Assembly: GCF_018919215.1 (NCBI RefSeq)
Contig: NZ_JAHLQK010000003.1
Coordinates: forward strand, 186,001 to 250,000
Direction of reading: 5' to 3'
Source: Alkaliphilus flagellatus
GTDB taxonomy: Bacteria; Bacillota; Clostridia; Peptostreptococcales; Natronincolaceae
DNA: 64,000 nucleotides
Under the pieces are notes generated by a model, which ran no database searches, was not told where the DNA came from, and worked only from the letters and a program-made list of their open reading frames with translations. Shown here piece after piece: positions 44,189 to 51,959 of the stretch. Position 1 is the stretch's first letter; every line of letters starts with the position of its first letter. The position numbers and the translations under genes are program-made.

Positions 44189-45787
44189 ATGAAAAAAGAT
44201 ACCTTTCTAAAAGGTGCATTTATTTTGGGGATGGCTGGAATTTTAGTTAAAATAGTAGGAGCATTTTTTAGAATACCACTTGTAAATATTATAGGTTCAG
44301 AAGGTGTAGGGTATTACCAGGTGGCATATCCTATATATACATTTTTATTATCATTTTCAGCAGCAGGATTTCCAACGGCAATTTCAAAGCTAGTTTCAGA
44401 AAAAAGAGCTAGAGGGAATATAAGAGGAGGCCATAGAGTTTTTCAAGTTTCCTTCGGTATTTTAGCTGTGTTAGGTCTAGTAAGCTTCTTGGTTTTAGGC
44501 CTAGGTGCACGCTTTTTAGTTGATCACTTTATTAAAAGTCCAAGCTCATATTATTCTGTACTTGCACTAGCCCCAGCCCTATTATTTATACCATTGATGG
44601 CAGCCTATAGAGGCTATTTTCAAGGGCTAAAAGATATGACTCCTACTGCTGTTTCACAAGTAATAGAGCAGATAGGAAGGGTAGTACTAGGTTTAGGTTT
44701 AGCTACTTTCCTATTAAGTCGTGGAACTGAATATGCAGCGGCTGGTGCTTCCTTTGGAGCTACCGCTGGAGGTATTGCAGGATTAATAACTATGCTTGTT
44801 ATATATTTTAGACAGAAGAATAAGATCTTTTCAGAATTTCAACCTATAGAACAATATGAAGAAGAATCTGTAGGTACAATAACTAAAGACTTATTAAGAA
44901 TTGCACTGCCTATTACTATCGGAGCAGCTGTGCTGCCTTTAATCAATATGATAGACTCAATGGTTGTACTAAGAAGACTTCAAGCTATTGGTTTTAGCTA
45001 TGAGCAGGCAAATAGTCTTTTTGGTCAGTTAACTGGTATGGCTGTTACATTAATTCAACTTCCACCAGTATTAACTGCGGCATTATCAATGAGTATTGTA
45101 CCAGTTATTGCAGAATCTATGGTTAAAAATGAGATTAAGTCTGTACAAAGTGATATAAAATCAGCATTTCGTGTATCTTTACTAATTGGGCTTCCATCTT
45201 TTGTAGGATTAGCTGTACTATCAACTCCAATTATGACTATGCTTTTCCCTAAAGAGCCTGCTTCCGCCGGACAAGTTTTATTATTTTTATCCTTTGCAAC
45301 ATTATCATTATCATTGGTTCAAACATTAACTGGCATACTGCAGGGTGTCGGTAAGCCAGAAATCCCTGTTCGTAATCTTCTGATTGGTGCTCTTTCAAAG
45401 CTAGTTGTAACTTATACTCTAGCAGGTATTCCTTGGCTAAATGTAAAAGGTGCGGCTTTAGGAACAGTAACTGCTTACACAGTTGCAACTATATTAAACT
45501 TTATTGCGGTTAAAAAGTATACAAAGGTTAAGTTCGAATTTGTTCAATTTGCATTAAAGCCTATTATTTCTGTAGGTATTATGGGGGTAGTTGTGTATTT
45601 AGCCTACAGCATTGTATATCCTATATTAGGAAACACTCTATCTACTGCTATTTCCATTGCTGTAGGTGGTACAATTTACGGATTAATGCTTCTTATTACG
45701 GGAACAATTGTAGAAGAGGACTTTGCTCTTTTACCTAAAGGGGATAAGTTAGCTAAGGTTCTTAGAAAAGCTAAGTTGCTTAAATAG
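44189..45787 (+). CDS. spoVB: Stage V sporulation protein B / MurJ-type lipid flippase
   Basis: 532 residues, 14 predicted membrane helices, MOP superfamily (MATE/Wzx/MurJ-like). The typical start FLKGAFILGMAGILVKIVGAFFRIPL and YRGYFQGLKDMTPTAVSQVIEQ are clear. SpoVB is needed for spore cortex peptidoglycan and probably flips lipid-linked precursors. In B. subtilis the spoVT-adjacent gene is yabM, a SpoVB paralogue, so this copy could be the yabM orthologue. AGGAGG precedes the ATG. Confidence 0.92.
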   Translation: MKKDTFLKGAFILGMAGILVKIVGAFFRIPLVNIIGSEGVGYYQVAYPIYTFLLSFSAAGFPTAISKLVSEKRARGNIRGGHRVFQVSFGILAVLGLVSFLVLGLGARFLVDHFIKSPSSYYSVLALAPALLFIPLMAAYRGYFQGLKDMTPTAVSQVIEQIGRVVLGLGLATFLLSRGTEYAAAGASFGATAGGIAGLITMLVIYFRQKNKIFSEFQPIEQYEEESVGTITKDLLRIALPITIGAAVLPLINMIDSMVVLRRLQAIGFSYEQANSLFGQLTGMAVTLIQLPPVLTAALSMSIVPVIAESMVKNEIKSVQSDIKSAFRVSLLIGLPSFVGLAVLSTPIMTMLFPKEPASAGQVLLFLSFATLSLSLVQTLTGILQGVGKPEIPVRNLLIGALSKLVVTYTLAGIPWLNVKGAALGTVTAYTVATILNFIAVKKYTKVKFEFVQFALKPIISVGIMGVVVYLAYSIVYPILGNTLSTAISIAVGGTIYGLMLLITGTIVEEDFALLPKGDKLAKVLRKAKLLK

Positions 45788-45859
45788 ACTTTTTAAATTT
45801 AAAAAATTTACTATCTGAGTAAAGTTATTCAAAAGTAACATAAAGAAGAGAGGGTTGAC

Positions 45860-46930
45860 ATGGGCAAAATTACAATAGTAGGATTAGGTCCAGGGGGAAA
45901 AGAACACTTAACTATAGCTATATATGAAGCAATGAAAAAACATAATAATATATATTTGCGTACAGAAAAACATCCGGTAGTTTCATATTTAAATCAAGAA
46001 GGTATAAATTTCAAAACATTTGATTATGCTTATGATATATACGAGGATTTTCACGAAGTTTATGAACATATAGCTAGTAGGGTACTAGAAGAAGCTAAAA
46101 AAGGAGATATACTATATGCAGTACCAGGACATCCCTACGTGGCAGAAAGTACAGTACAGCTAATTGTAGAAGGATGTAAGAGGGAAGGAATAGAGAGAGT
46201 AGTATATCCAGCTATGAGCTTTGTAGATGCTATGTTTATGGCATTAGAAATAGATCCTGTAGATGGATTCCAATTAGTAGATGGCCTTCAGCTTGAGGAG
46301 CAAAAGCCAGATCCTAATATGGATAATATAATTACACAAGTGTATGATCCTTTTATCGCATCAGAAATAAAACTAAAGTTAATGAACCACTATGATGACG
46401 AGCAAGAAATATATGTTGTAAAGGCTGCAGGAGTACCCGATTTACAAAAAATAGTAAAAATTCCCCTTTTTGAACTGGATAGACTAGACTGGATAGACTA
46501 TTTAACAACTATTTTTATAAAAAAGGTTGAAAACTGCGAAAAAAAATATTACAATATGAATAATTTAGTACAAATAATGGAAAGATTAAGAAGTAAAGAG
46601 GGATGCCCTTGGGATATAAAGCAGACACATCAAAGCCTAAAGCCTTATTTAATAGAAGAAAGCAATGAAGTATTAGAGGCTATAGACGAAGAAGATGATA
46701 GTTCTTTAGAAGAAGAGCTAGGGGATGTGCTTTTGCAGGTAATTTTTCATAGTCAAATAGCCAAGGAAAGAGGAGCATTTCAAATAGAGGATGTGATTCG
46801 AGGAATATGTGAAAAATTGATCTTTAGACACCCCCATGTTTTTGGTGGACAAAGTGCAGATACTGTAGAAGATGTTGCAAAAATATGGGCAGAGCAAAAG
46901 ATGAAGGAAAAACATATGAAAAACAAATAA
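45860..46930 (+). CDS. yabN: YabN-type fusion of tetrapyrrole methylase and a single MazG domain
   Basis: 356 residues. Residues 1-220 form a tetrapyrrole (corrin/porphyrin) methylase fold (ITIVGLGPGGKEHLTIAIYE, LYAVPGHPYVAESTVQL). Residues 230-345 are one MazG NTP pyrophosphohydrolase domain (MERLRSKEGCPWDIKQTHQS, YLIEESNEVLEAI, EEELGDVLLQVIFHS) with the EExxE...ExxD metal motif. The usual YabN has two MazG domains and about 480-490 residues; here the frame stops after HPHVFGG...VAKIWAEQK, so the second is missing. A clean stop, no downstream remnant. Likely an NTP house-cleaning enzyme. Confidence 0.92.
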   Translation: MGKITIVGLGPGGKEHLTIAIYEAMKKHNNIYLRTEKHPVVSYLNQEGINFKTFDYAYDIYEDFHEVYEHIASRVLEEAKKGDILYAVPGHPYVAESTVQLIVEGCKREGIERVVYPAMSFVDAMFMALEIDPVDGFQLVDGLQLEEQKPDPNMDNIITQVYDPFIASEIKLKLMNHYDDEQEIYVVKAAGVPDLQKIVKIPLFELDRLDWIDYLTTIFIKKVENCEKKYYNMNNLVQIMERLRSKEGCPWDIKQTHQSLKPYLIEESNEVLEAIDEEDDSSLEEELGDVLLQVIFHSQIAKERGAFQIEDVIRGICEKLIFRHPHVFGGQSADTVEDVAKIWAEQKMKEKHMKNK

Positions 46931-47060
46931 AAAATAGATAAAATGGTAGTGATTTAAGATTTTTTTCAAAAAAATGATGGTAATTCAACAAAAAAGAAGG
47001 AATTTTAAAATTAAGATAGAATAAAACTATACGTATTATAAAATTAAGGAGGAATTACAA

Positions 47061-47339
47061 ATGAATAAAGCTGAATTAGTTGCTAAAATGGCGGAGAAAG
47101 CTCAATTAACAAAGAAAGATACAGAACTTGCTTTAAATGCATTTATGGAAAGTGTAGAAGAGGCATTAGCATCTGGAGATAAAGTACAACTAGTAGGTTT
47201 TGGTACATTCGAAGTTAGAGAAAGAAAACCAAGACAAGGAAGAAACCCAAGAAACCCAGAGCAAATCATTGAAATCCCAGCTTCAAAAGCACCTGTATTT
47301 AAAGCAGGAAAAACTCTTAAAGAGCAAATGAACAAATAA
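47061..47339 (+). CDS. hup: DNA-binding protein HU
   Basis: 92 residues, nucleoid-associated HU/IHF family. MNKAELVAKMAEKAQLTKKD at the start and the DNA-arm signature GFGTFEVRERKPRQGRNPRN are intact, as is the C-terminal VFKAGKTLKEQMN. AAGGAGG precedes the ATG. Single gene with a strong terminator, as expected for an abundant protein. In other clostridia hup also lies between mazG and rqcP. Confidence 0.98.
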   Translation: MNKAELVAKMAEKAQLTKKDTELALNAFMESVEEALASGDKVQLVGFGTFEVRERKPRQGRNPRNPEQIIEIPASKAPVFKAGKTLKEQMNK

Positions 47340-47411
47340 GTTAAAGCAAAGATAACACATACACGCTTCTAACTTTACATATTATACATATAGTGAAAGA
47401 AAACGTGTGCT

Positions 47412-47457
47412 AAGCAACCTCTTGACAATACTTTATTGTTACGGAGGTTGCTTTTGT
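47412..47457 (+). terminator. Terminator after hup
   Basis: AAGCAACCTC pairs with GAGGTTGCTT (47444-47453), with an inner ACAATA/TTGT stem, followed by TTTGT. A further inverted pair, ACACG near 47361 and CGTGT near 47404, lies just upstream. Confidence 0.85.
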
Positions 47458-47566
47458 ATTATCAAATTATTTTTGGTATTATAGAAAATCATGTTCTGTT
47501 GTATATTTATCGCTTAATATATATAATATTTATAATAGAAAAATCGTATAAAGGAGAAAATATTAA

Positions 47567-47809
47567 ATGAGATTAGATAAATATTTAAAAAACTCAAGAA
47601 TTATTAAAAGAAGAACTATAGCTAAAGAAGCCTGCGAAGGTGGTAGAGTGTCTATTAATGGTAAAGTAGCTAAGCCTAGTATGGAGGTTGAGGTAGGAGA
47701 CATCATTGAAATTAGATTTGGAGATAAAACCTTAAAGGCAGAGATTACTAATATTGCTGAACATGTAACCAAGGATTCAGCTAAGGAAATGTTTGTTATT
47801 ATTGATTAA
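47567..47809 (+). CDS. rqcP: S4-domain RNA-binding protein RqcP (YabO)
   Basis: 80 residues; one S4 domain (MRLDKYLKNSRIIKRRTIAK, GGRVSINGKVAKPSMEVEVG, DIIEIRFGDKTLKAEI). RqcP (Hsp15-like) works with RqcH in Ala-tailing during ribosome-associated quality control, binding stalled 50S subunits and peptidyl-tRNA. AAAGGAG precedes the ATG. It heads the rqcP-yabP-yabQ-divIC group as in Bacillus, with an added SpoIID-like gene between it and yabP. Confidence 0.95.
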   Translation: MRLDKYLKNSRIIKRRTIAKEACEGGRVSINGKVAKPSMEVEVGDIIEIRFGDKTLKAEITNIAEHVTKDSAKEMFVIID

Positions 47810-47847
47810 ATATTTTTAAAAAGTAGTAAGCTTGTATATATATATAT

Positions 47848-47886
47848 TCCTCGCAACATACTAACCATATAGTAAATGTTGAGGAG
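47848..47886 (+). promoter_or_regulatory. Hairpin overlapping the ribosome binding site of the SpoIID-like gene
   Basis: CCT...CAACAT (47849-47859) pairs with ATGTTG-AGG (47876-47884), reaching into the GAGGAGG used for initiation. It could dampen translation. Confidence 0.35.
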
Positions 47887-47893
47887 GATTTGT

Positions 47894-48904
47894 ATGCAAA
47901 TATATAAAAAATTAAGTTTAGCATTAACTATTTTATTACTTATAGTTTCATCCGTTGCATGTCAGCCAGCAAAAAAACCAGGAGAAAAAGGAAGAACACC
48001 TGGGAAAATACAAAATGTAGAAGATAATGTTAAGAAACCTCCTATTCCAGAGTCCATTAATCAAGGCGAAGGAAAGGAACCTCGACTTAAGGTATATCTT
48101 ACTGAGGGTCAAAAAATTAAGGAAATGAAATTTGAAGACTATGTTGTTGGAGTACTGGCTGGAGAAATGAGTAATAATTTCCCGGCTGAAGCTTTAGAAG
48201 CTCAAGCCATATTAGCAAGAACCTTCGTTATGGAGTTTATTACAGAAAAGGGGCAATCTAAATATGAAGGTGCCCATGTTTCTACAGATATAGAAGAAGC
48301 TCAGGCTTGGAATGCGGGAGAAGTGAATGAAAGAATAATAAAAGCTGTTGCAAATACTAGGGGACAAGTGCTATTAGCTGATGGTGAGTATGTTAAGGCA
48401 TGGTTTCATGCCCATGCTGGAGGAATGACAGCCGCTGCTAAAGAAGGACTAGGATATGAAGGTGCAGAACCTCCCTATATTCAAGTAGTTAAATCCCCAG
48501 ATTCTCCAGAAGCTCCACCAGAAGATGCTAGCTGGACAGCTACATTTACCAAAGGACAAATAAAAGAGGCTATGCAAAAAATAGGAAAAACCCCAGGAGA
48601 TTTTAATAGTATAGAGGTAGTAAATAGAGGACCTTCAGGTAGGGCTACAGAATTAAAAATAGGAAATGAAACAGTACAAGCAGCTGGATTTAGAGTAGCA
48701 TTAGATAGTACTAAAATGAAATCAACTAAGCTAGAATCCATAAAAGTAACAGGAGATAAAGTAACTATGAAGGGCATAGGCTATGGCCATGGAGTAGGCC
48801 TGAGTCAATGGGGTGCTTATAATATGGCTAAAGAAGGTAAAAAGGCAGAAGACATTATTAATCATTACTTTAAAAATGTACAAATAGTTAAACTTTGGGA
48901 GTAG
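47894..48904 (+). CDS. SpoIID/LytB-domain lipoprotein
   Basis: 336 residues. It has a lipoprotein signal with lipobox SSVAC near residue 21 and a basic Pro-rich linker. The SpoIID domain then runs from about 65 to the end (YVVGVLAGEMSNNFPAEALE, AQAILARTFVMEF, WFHAHAGGMTAAAKEG, and GYGHGVGLSQWGAYNMAKEG). SpoIID is the lytic transglycosylase of the engulfment machinery. This copy is a lipoprotein and lies outside the usual spoIID locus, so it is probably a paralogue for wall remodelling. The ATG at 47894 follows GAGGAGG; the frame is open from 47876. Confidence 0.9.
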   Translation: MQIYKKLSLALTILLLIVSSVACQPAKKPGEKGRTPGKIQNVEDNVKKPPIPESINQGEGKEPRLKVYLTEGQKIKEMKFEDYVVGVLAGEMSNNFPAEALEAQAILARTFVMEFITEKGQSKYEGAHVSTDIEEAQAWNAGEVNERIIKAVANTRGQVLLADGEYVKAWFHAHAGGMTAAAKEGLGYEGAEPPYIQVVKSPDSPEAPPEDASWTATFTKGQIKEAMQKIGKTPGDFNSIEVVNRGPSGRATELKIGNETVQAAGFRVALDSTKMKSTKLESIKVTGDKVTMKGIGYGHGVGLSQWGAYNMAKEGKKAEDIINHYFKNVQIVKLWE

Positions 48905-48972
48905 TTGTTCTAACTTACCATTTCCATTCATAAATAATAAGTAAAAGGACTAAGAATGGGAAGGTGAGTGCA

Positions 48973-49263
48973 TTGGAAGAAAGAAGATCGAATAAATCTC
49001 GAAACCATAGTATAATATTAGAAAACAGAGAAAAACTTAGCGTTTCAGGTGTAGAACACGTTAACAACTTTAATAGTGAAATGATAATACTAGAAACCGT
49101 AGCAGGAGTGTTAACTATTAAAGGAGAAGAATTAGATGTTAATAAGCTAAACGTAGAGGATGGAAATGTATCAATTAGTGGTACAGTATATTCCATAGGC
49201 TATAGTGATAGAGAAAGCTTTGGAGCAAAGGGAGCAGGATTTTTAGGAAAAATGTTTAGATAA
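48973..49263 (+). CDS. yabP: Sporulation protein YabP
   Basis: About 96 residues, YabP/YqfC family. Typical strands: NHSIILENREKLSVSGVEHV, EMIILETVAGVLTIKGEELD and LNVEDGNVSISGTV. YabP is a SigE-dependent protein made in the mother cell, found with yabQ across spore formers. TTG at 48973 has AAGGTG six bases upstream; GTG at 48964 is an in-frame alternative inside that site. A terminator follows. Confidence 0.93.
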   Translation: MEERRSNKSRNHSIILENREKLSVSGVEHVNNFNSEMIILETVAGVLTIKGEELDVNKLNVEDGNVSISGTVYSIGYSDRESFGAKGAGFLGKMFR

Positions 49264-49293
49264 CTATCGGGTTAATCCTGATAGTTATTTTTA
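49262..49293 (+). terminator. Terminator after yabP
   Basis: AACTATCGGG pairs with CCTGATAGTT, followed by ATTTTTA. Confidence 0.85.
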
Positions 49294-49423
49294 ATTGCTT
49301 AGGAAATTTAAGTCCGACATGAAACATTGCTAAAGCAATAGGGCAATTTTGTTGTCACCTGACAAGTTGTAGTCACATAATATATATATATCAAGTAAAA
49401 TAAACTTGTTCGGGGTGATAAAA

Positions 49424-49936
49424 TTGACTATATATTCAATATTACAAGAGAGCTATATATTACTTGCTACTATCTATGGAGGTATACTAATAGGGTTTAT
49501 GTACGATATATATCGTATATTTAGAGGATTATTTCGGCCTAAAAAAATGGCTACCATGATACAGGATCTAATATTTTGGTGCATTATTTCCATTGTGGCA
49601 TTTTACGTACTTATATTTAGTAACCAAGGAGCGATACGCTTTTACAACTTTTTAGGATTTATACTTGGATCAATTTTTTATCAAGGTTTATTAAGTAAAT
49701 TGATAATAAAAAGTTTAGTATTTTTATTAAAAACTATAAAAAATTTTATATATGACCTTTATCAGGTCCTTAAATATCCATTCGATGTCGTACTATGTCT
49801 AATAACAGGACCTTGTTCTTATTGTAAAACAAAGGCAAAACCAGTATACTATAAAGCAAGAAGAGTTGGAAGATTGCCAGCTAATATTATTAAGGATACT
49901 AAAAAAACACTTGCAACATACTTTAAAAAGAAATAG
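49424..49936 (+). CDS. yabQ: Spore cortex biosynthesis protein YabQ
   Basis: About 170 residues with four membrane helices in the first 110 (SYILLATIYGGILIGFMYDI, QDLIFWCIISIVAFYVLIF) and a basic C terminus. YabQ is required for cortex formation in Bacillus. The TTG at 49424 has GGGGTG seven bases upstream; the frame is open from a TTG at 49406. It lies between yabP and divIC as expected. Confidence 0.92.
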   Translation: MTIYSILQESYILLATIYGGILIGFMYDIYRIFRGLFRPKKMATMIQDLIFWCIISIVAFYVLIFSNQGAIRFYNFLGFILGSIFYQGLLSKLIIKSLVFLLKTIKNFIYDLYQVLKYPFDVVLCLITGPCSYCKTKAKPVYYKARRVGRLPANIIKDTKKTLATYFKKK

Positions 49937-49955
49937 TATAGGAGGAGGCATCTTT

Positions 49956-50258
49956 ATGGCAAAATCTAAAAGGAGAAGAAACTATGGCAAACTTATAATT
50001 AGGGTAATATTTGTTTTTGCTATTTTCTATGTTACTTCTACCTTTTATGATCAGTATAAAGAGATGAAATATTTAAATGCCCGCGAAGAAGCCTTAACAG
50101 GAAACCTTAAAGTATTACAAAAAGACATTAAGTCCCTTAATGATCAGATAGAAAACAGCAACACAGATGAGTATATAGAGAAGATTGCCCGAGAACATTT
50201 AAAGATGGTAAAAAAGGATGAGATGATTTTCATAGATTTGGGAAAAGCAGTTAAATAA
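49956..50258 (+). CDS. divIC: Septum formation initiator DivIC/FtsB family
   Basis: 100 residues. Basic N terminus, one membrane helix (LIIRVIFVFAIFYVTSTFY), then an extracellular coiled coil (LKVLQKDIKSLNDQIENSNT) and the conserved EYIEKIAREHLKMVKKDEM end. DivIC joins DivIB and FtsL in the divisome. GGAGGAGG precedes the ATG at 49956; the longer frame from 49866 is an overlap with yabQ. Confidence 0.94.
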   Translation: MAKSKRRRNYGKLIIRVIFVFAIFYVTSTFYDQYKEMKYLNAREEALTGNLKVLQKDIKSLNDQIENSNTDEYIEKIAREHLKMVKKDEMIFIDLGKAVK

Positions 50259-50337
50259 AAAGGTGTATACCTTTTTACAACTCTATGATATAATATATTT
50301 CGAATATACACGTATTTTGAAGGAGGATTTTATATTT

Positions 50338-50763
50338 ATGCCGGCACAGGTAGGAGCTATATTAGATGGCACGGTTTCAGGTATTACAAACTTCGGTGCC
50401 TTTATTGATCTAGGAGAAGGAAAAACAGGACTGGTTCATATTTCTGAAGTAGCAGATGACTATGTAAAAAATATTCATGACTACTTAAAGACCCAGCAAA
50501 AAGTTAGAGTAAAGGTATTATCCATTGAATCCAATGGTAAAATTAGCTTGTCTATCAAACAGGCAGCTTTACCAAAAAAGAAAAGCATAAAGCCTGCAAC
50601 AGTGGATTGGAATAATCCTACAGAAAAACAACCCGTAATGTCCTTTGAAGATAAACTAAGTAGGTTTTTAAAAGATAGCGAAGAAAAAATGTCTTCAATC
50701 AAATCAAAGGGTAAAGACGGTAGACGTGGCAACGGCTATAGTGGTAAAAAATTAAGAGACTAG
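50338..50763 (+). CDS. yabR: S1-domain RNA-binding protein (YabR)
   Basis: 141 residues. One S1 domain at 5-75 (VGAILDGTVSGITNFGAFID, GLVHISEVADDYVKNI, KVLSIESNGKISLSIK), then a basic Lys/Ser-rich tail. YabR is a general-stress-type S1 protein in the same place in Bacillus. GAAGGAGG precedes the ATG at 50338; the frame is open from 50263. A GATATAATA -10 sequence lies near 50288, suggesting its own promoter. Confidence 0.94.
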   Translation: MPAQVGAILDGTVSGITNFGAFIDLGEGKTGLVHISEVADDYVKNIHDYLKTQQKVRVKVLSIESNGKISLSIKQAALPKKKSIKPATVDWNNPTEKQPVMSFEDKLSRFLKDSEEKMSSIKSKGKDGRRGNGYSGKKLRD

Positions 50764-50770
50764 TAAATTC

Positions 50771-50797
50771 AGCCAGGGCAAACCCCTGGCTTTTTAG
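50771..50797 (+). terminator. Terminator after yabR
   Basis: AGCCAGGG (50771-50778) pairs with CCCTGGCT (50784-50791), followed by TTTT. Confidence 0.92.
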
Positions 50798-50830
50798 TAT
50801 TTAAGAGATAAGTTAAAAAGGAGAATATTT

Positions 50831-51745
50831 ATGAATAAATACGCTACTATAGATATAGGAACTAATTCTATGAGACTACTATTAGCTAATGTTGAAGCTG
50901 GAAAAATAATAAGTAGATCAAAATACATAAACCCAACTCGTATAGGTAGCTCAGTAGATAAAGATAAATTAATAAGCGAAGAAGGAATGAGTAGAAATGT
51001 AGAAGCCCTTTATGATTTTACTCAGAAAGCAAAAGATTTTGGAGCGGAAAAAATATTGGTAATCGCAACTAGTGCAGTTAGAGATGCAACAAATGGTAAA
51101 GAATTTATACAAAGAGCCTACGAAAAAACAGGGGTTAACATAGAAATAATAAGTGGGGAAGAAGAAGCAGCGCTTGGATACCAAGGAGTAGCAATGGGGC
51201 TAAAGTCCAAGACAGGCAAACAAGTAGTAATAGATATAGGTGGAGGCAGTACAGAGCTTATATTAGGCGAAGGCAATGCTCTTAAAAAAACCATAAGCCT
51301 AAATGTAGGGGCAGTACGTATGACAGAAAGGTATATTACAACAGATCCAATTAGTAAAGAGCAATACGAAGAAATGGAAGTGGCTATATATGAAATAGTA
51401 AAGGAAGTAGTAGAAGAAATTAAAAAAGATAACCCAAATACAATAGTCGGTATAGGAGGTACTATAACAACCCTTGCTGCACTACATCAGCAGTTAGACC
51501 CATACCATATGGATAAAGTACATAACTACAAGTTAACATTAAAGGATATAAGAACATTAAAAGAAAAATTACTAAACTTAACAGTAGAGGAAATAAAACA
51601 ACTAAAAGGTATCCATCATAAAAGAGCAGACATAATTGTAGCAGGGGTCACTATTCTAAATGTAATAATGGATAACTTAAATATATATGAAATTACAGTT
51701 AGCGAATATGACAACTTAGAAGGATTACTTTTCCCTATTAGATAA
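50831..51745 (+). CDS. ppx: Ppx/GppA phosphatase family protein
   Basis: 304 residues, actin-like ATPase fold. Motifs: ATIDIGTNSMRLLLANV at the N terminus, ATSAVRDATNGKEFI, ISGEEEAALGYQGVA and VVIDIGGGSTELILGEG. Members hydrolyse polyphosphate (Ppx) or pppGpp (GppA). This short form lacks the C-terminal HD-like domain of the 500-residue enzymes, so substrate preference is open. It lies just before spoIIE, as in other clostridia. Confidence 0.92.
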   Translation: MNKYATIDIGTNSMRLLLANVEAGKIISRSKYINPTRIGSSVDKDKLISEEGMSRNVEALYDFTQKAKDFGAEKILVIATSAVRDATNGKEFIQRAYEKTGVNIEIISGEEEAALGYQGVAMGLKSKTGKQVVIDIGGGSTELILGEGNALKKTISLNVGAVRMTERYITTDPISKEQYEEMEVAIYEIVKEVVEEIKKDNPNTIVGIGGTITTLAALHQQLDPYHMDKVHNYKLTLKDIRTLKEKLLNLTVEEIKQLKGIHHKRADIIVAGVTILNVIMDNLNIYEITVSEYDNLEGLLFPIR

Positions 51746-51835
51746 CAGGTATCGTCAAATAAACAGCAGGGTAAAACTAAAAACAATACATATAGTATAT
51801 ATAACATGTCCTACATACCACATATTTGAAGCAAT

Positions 51836-51923
51836 TTGTCAAAAACCATATGATAATTGTCAAAAACTTTTTAGAGCTAGTCCACTAATGTTGACAAAAG
51901 TTTTAAAACATATTTGGTACACT
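51836..51923 (+). promoter_or_regulatory. spoIIE promoter with two Spo0A-type boxes and a 21-bp spacer
   Basis: TTGACA (51891-51896) and TACACT (51918-51923) are 21 bp apart, the unusual spacing of Spo0A-activated SigA promoters such as spoIIE and spoIIG in B. subtilis. Two TTGTCAAA boxes (51836-51843 and 51857-51864) are spaced 21 bp, two helical turns, just upstream; each differs from the Spo0A consensus TTGTCGAA at one base. Confidence 0.7.
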
Positions 51924-51959
51924 TTCTATAAGAAATCAAAATAGGAAGGTGTTAATAAT

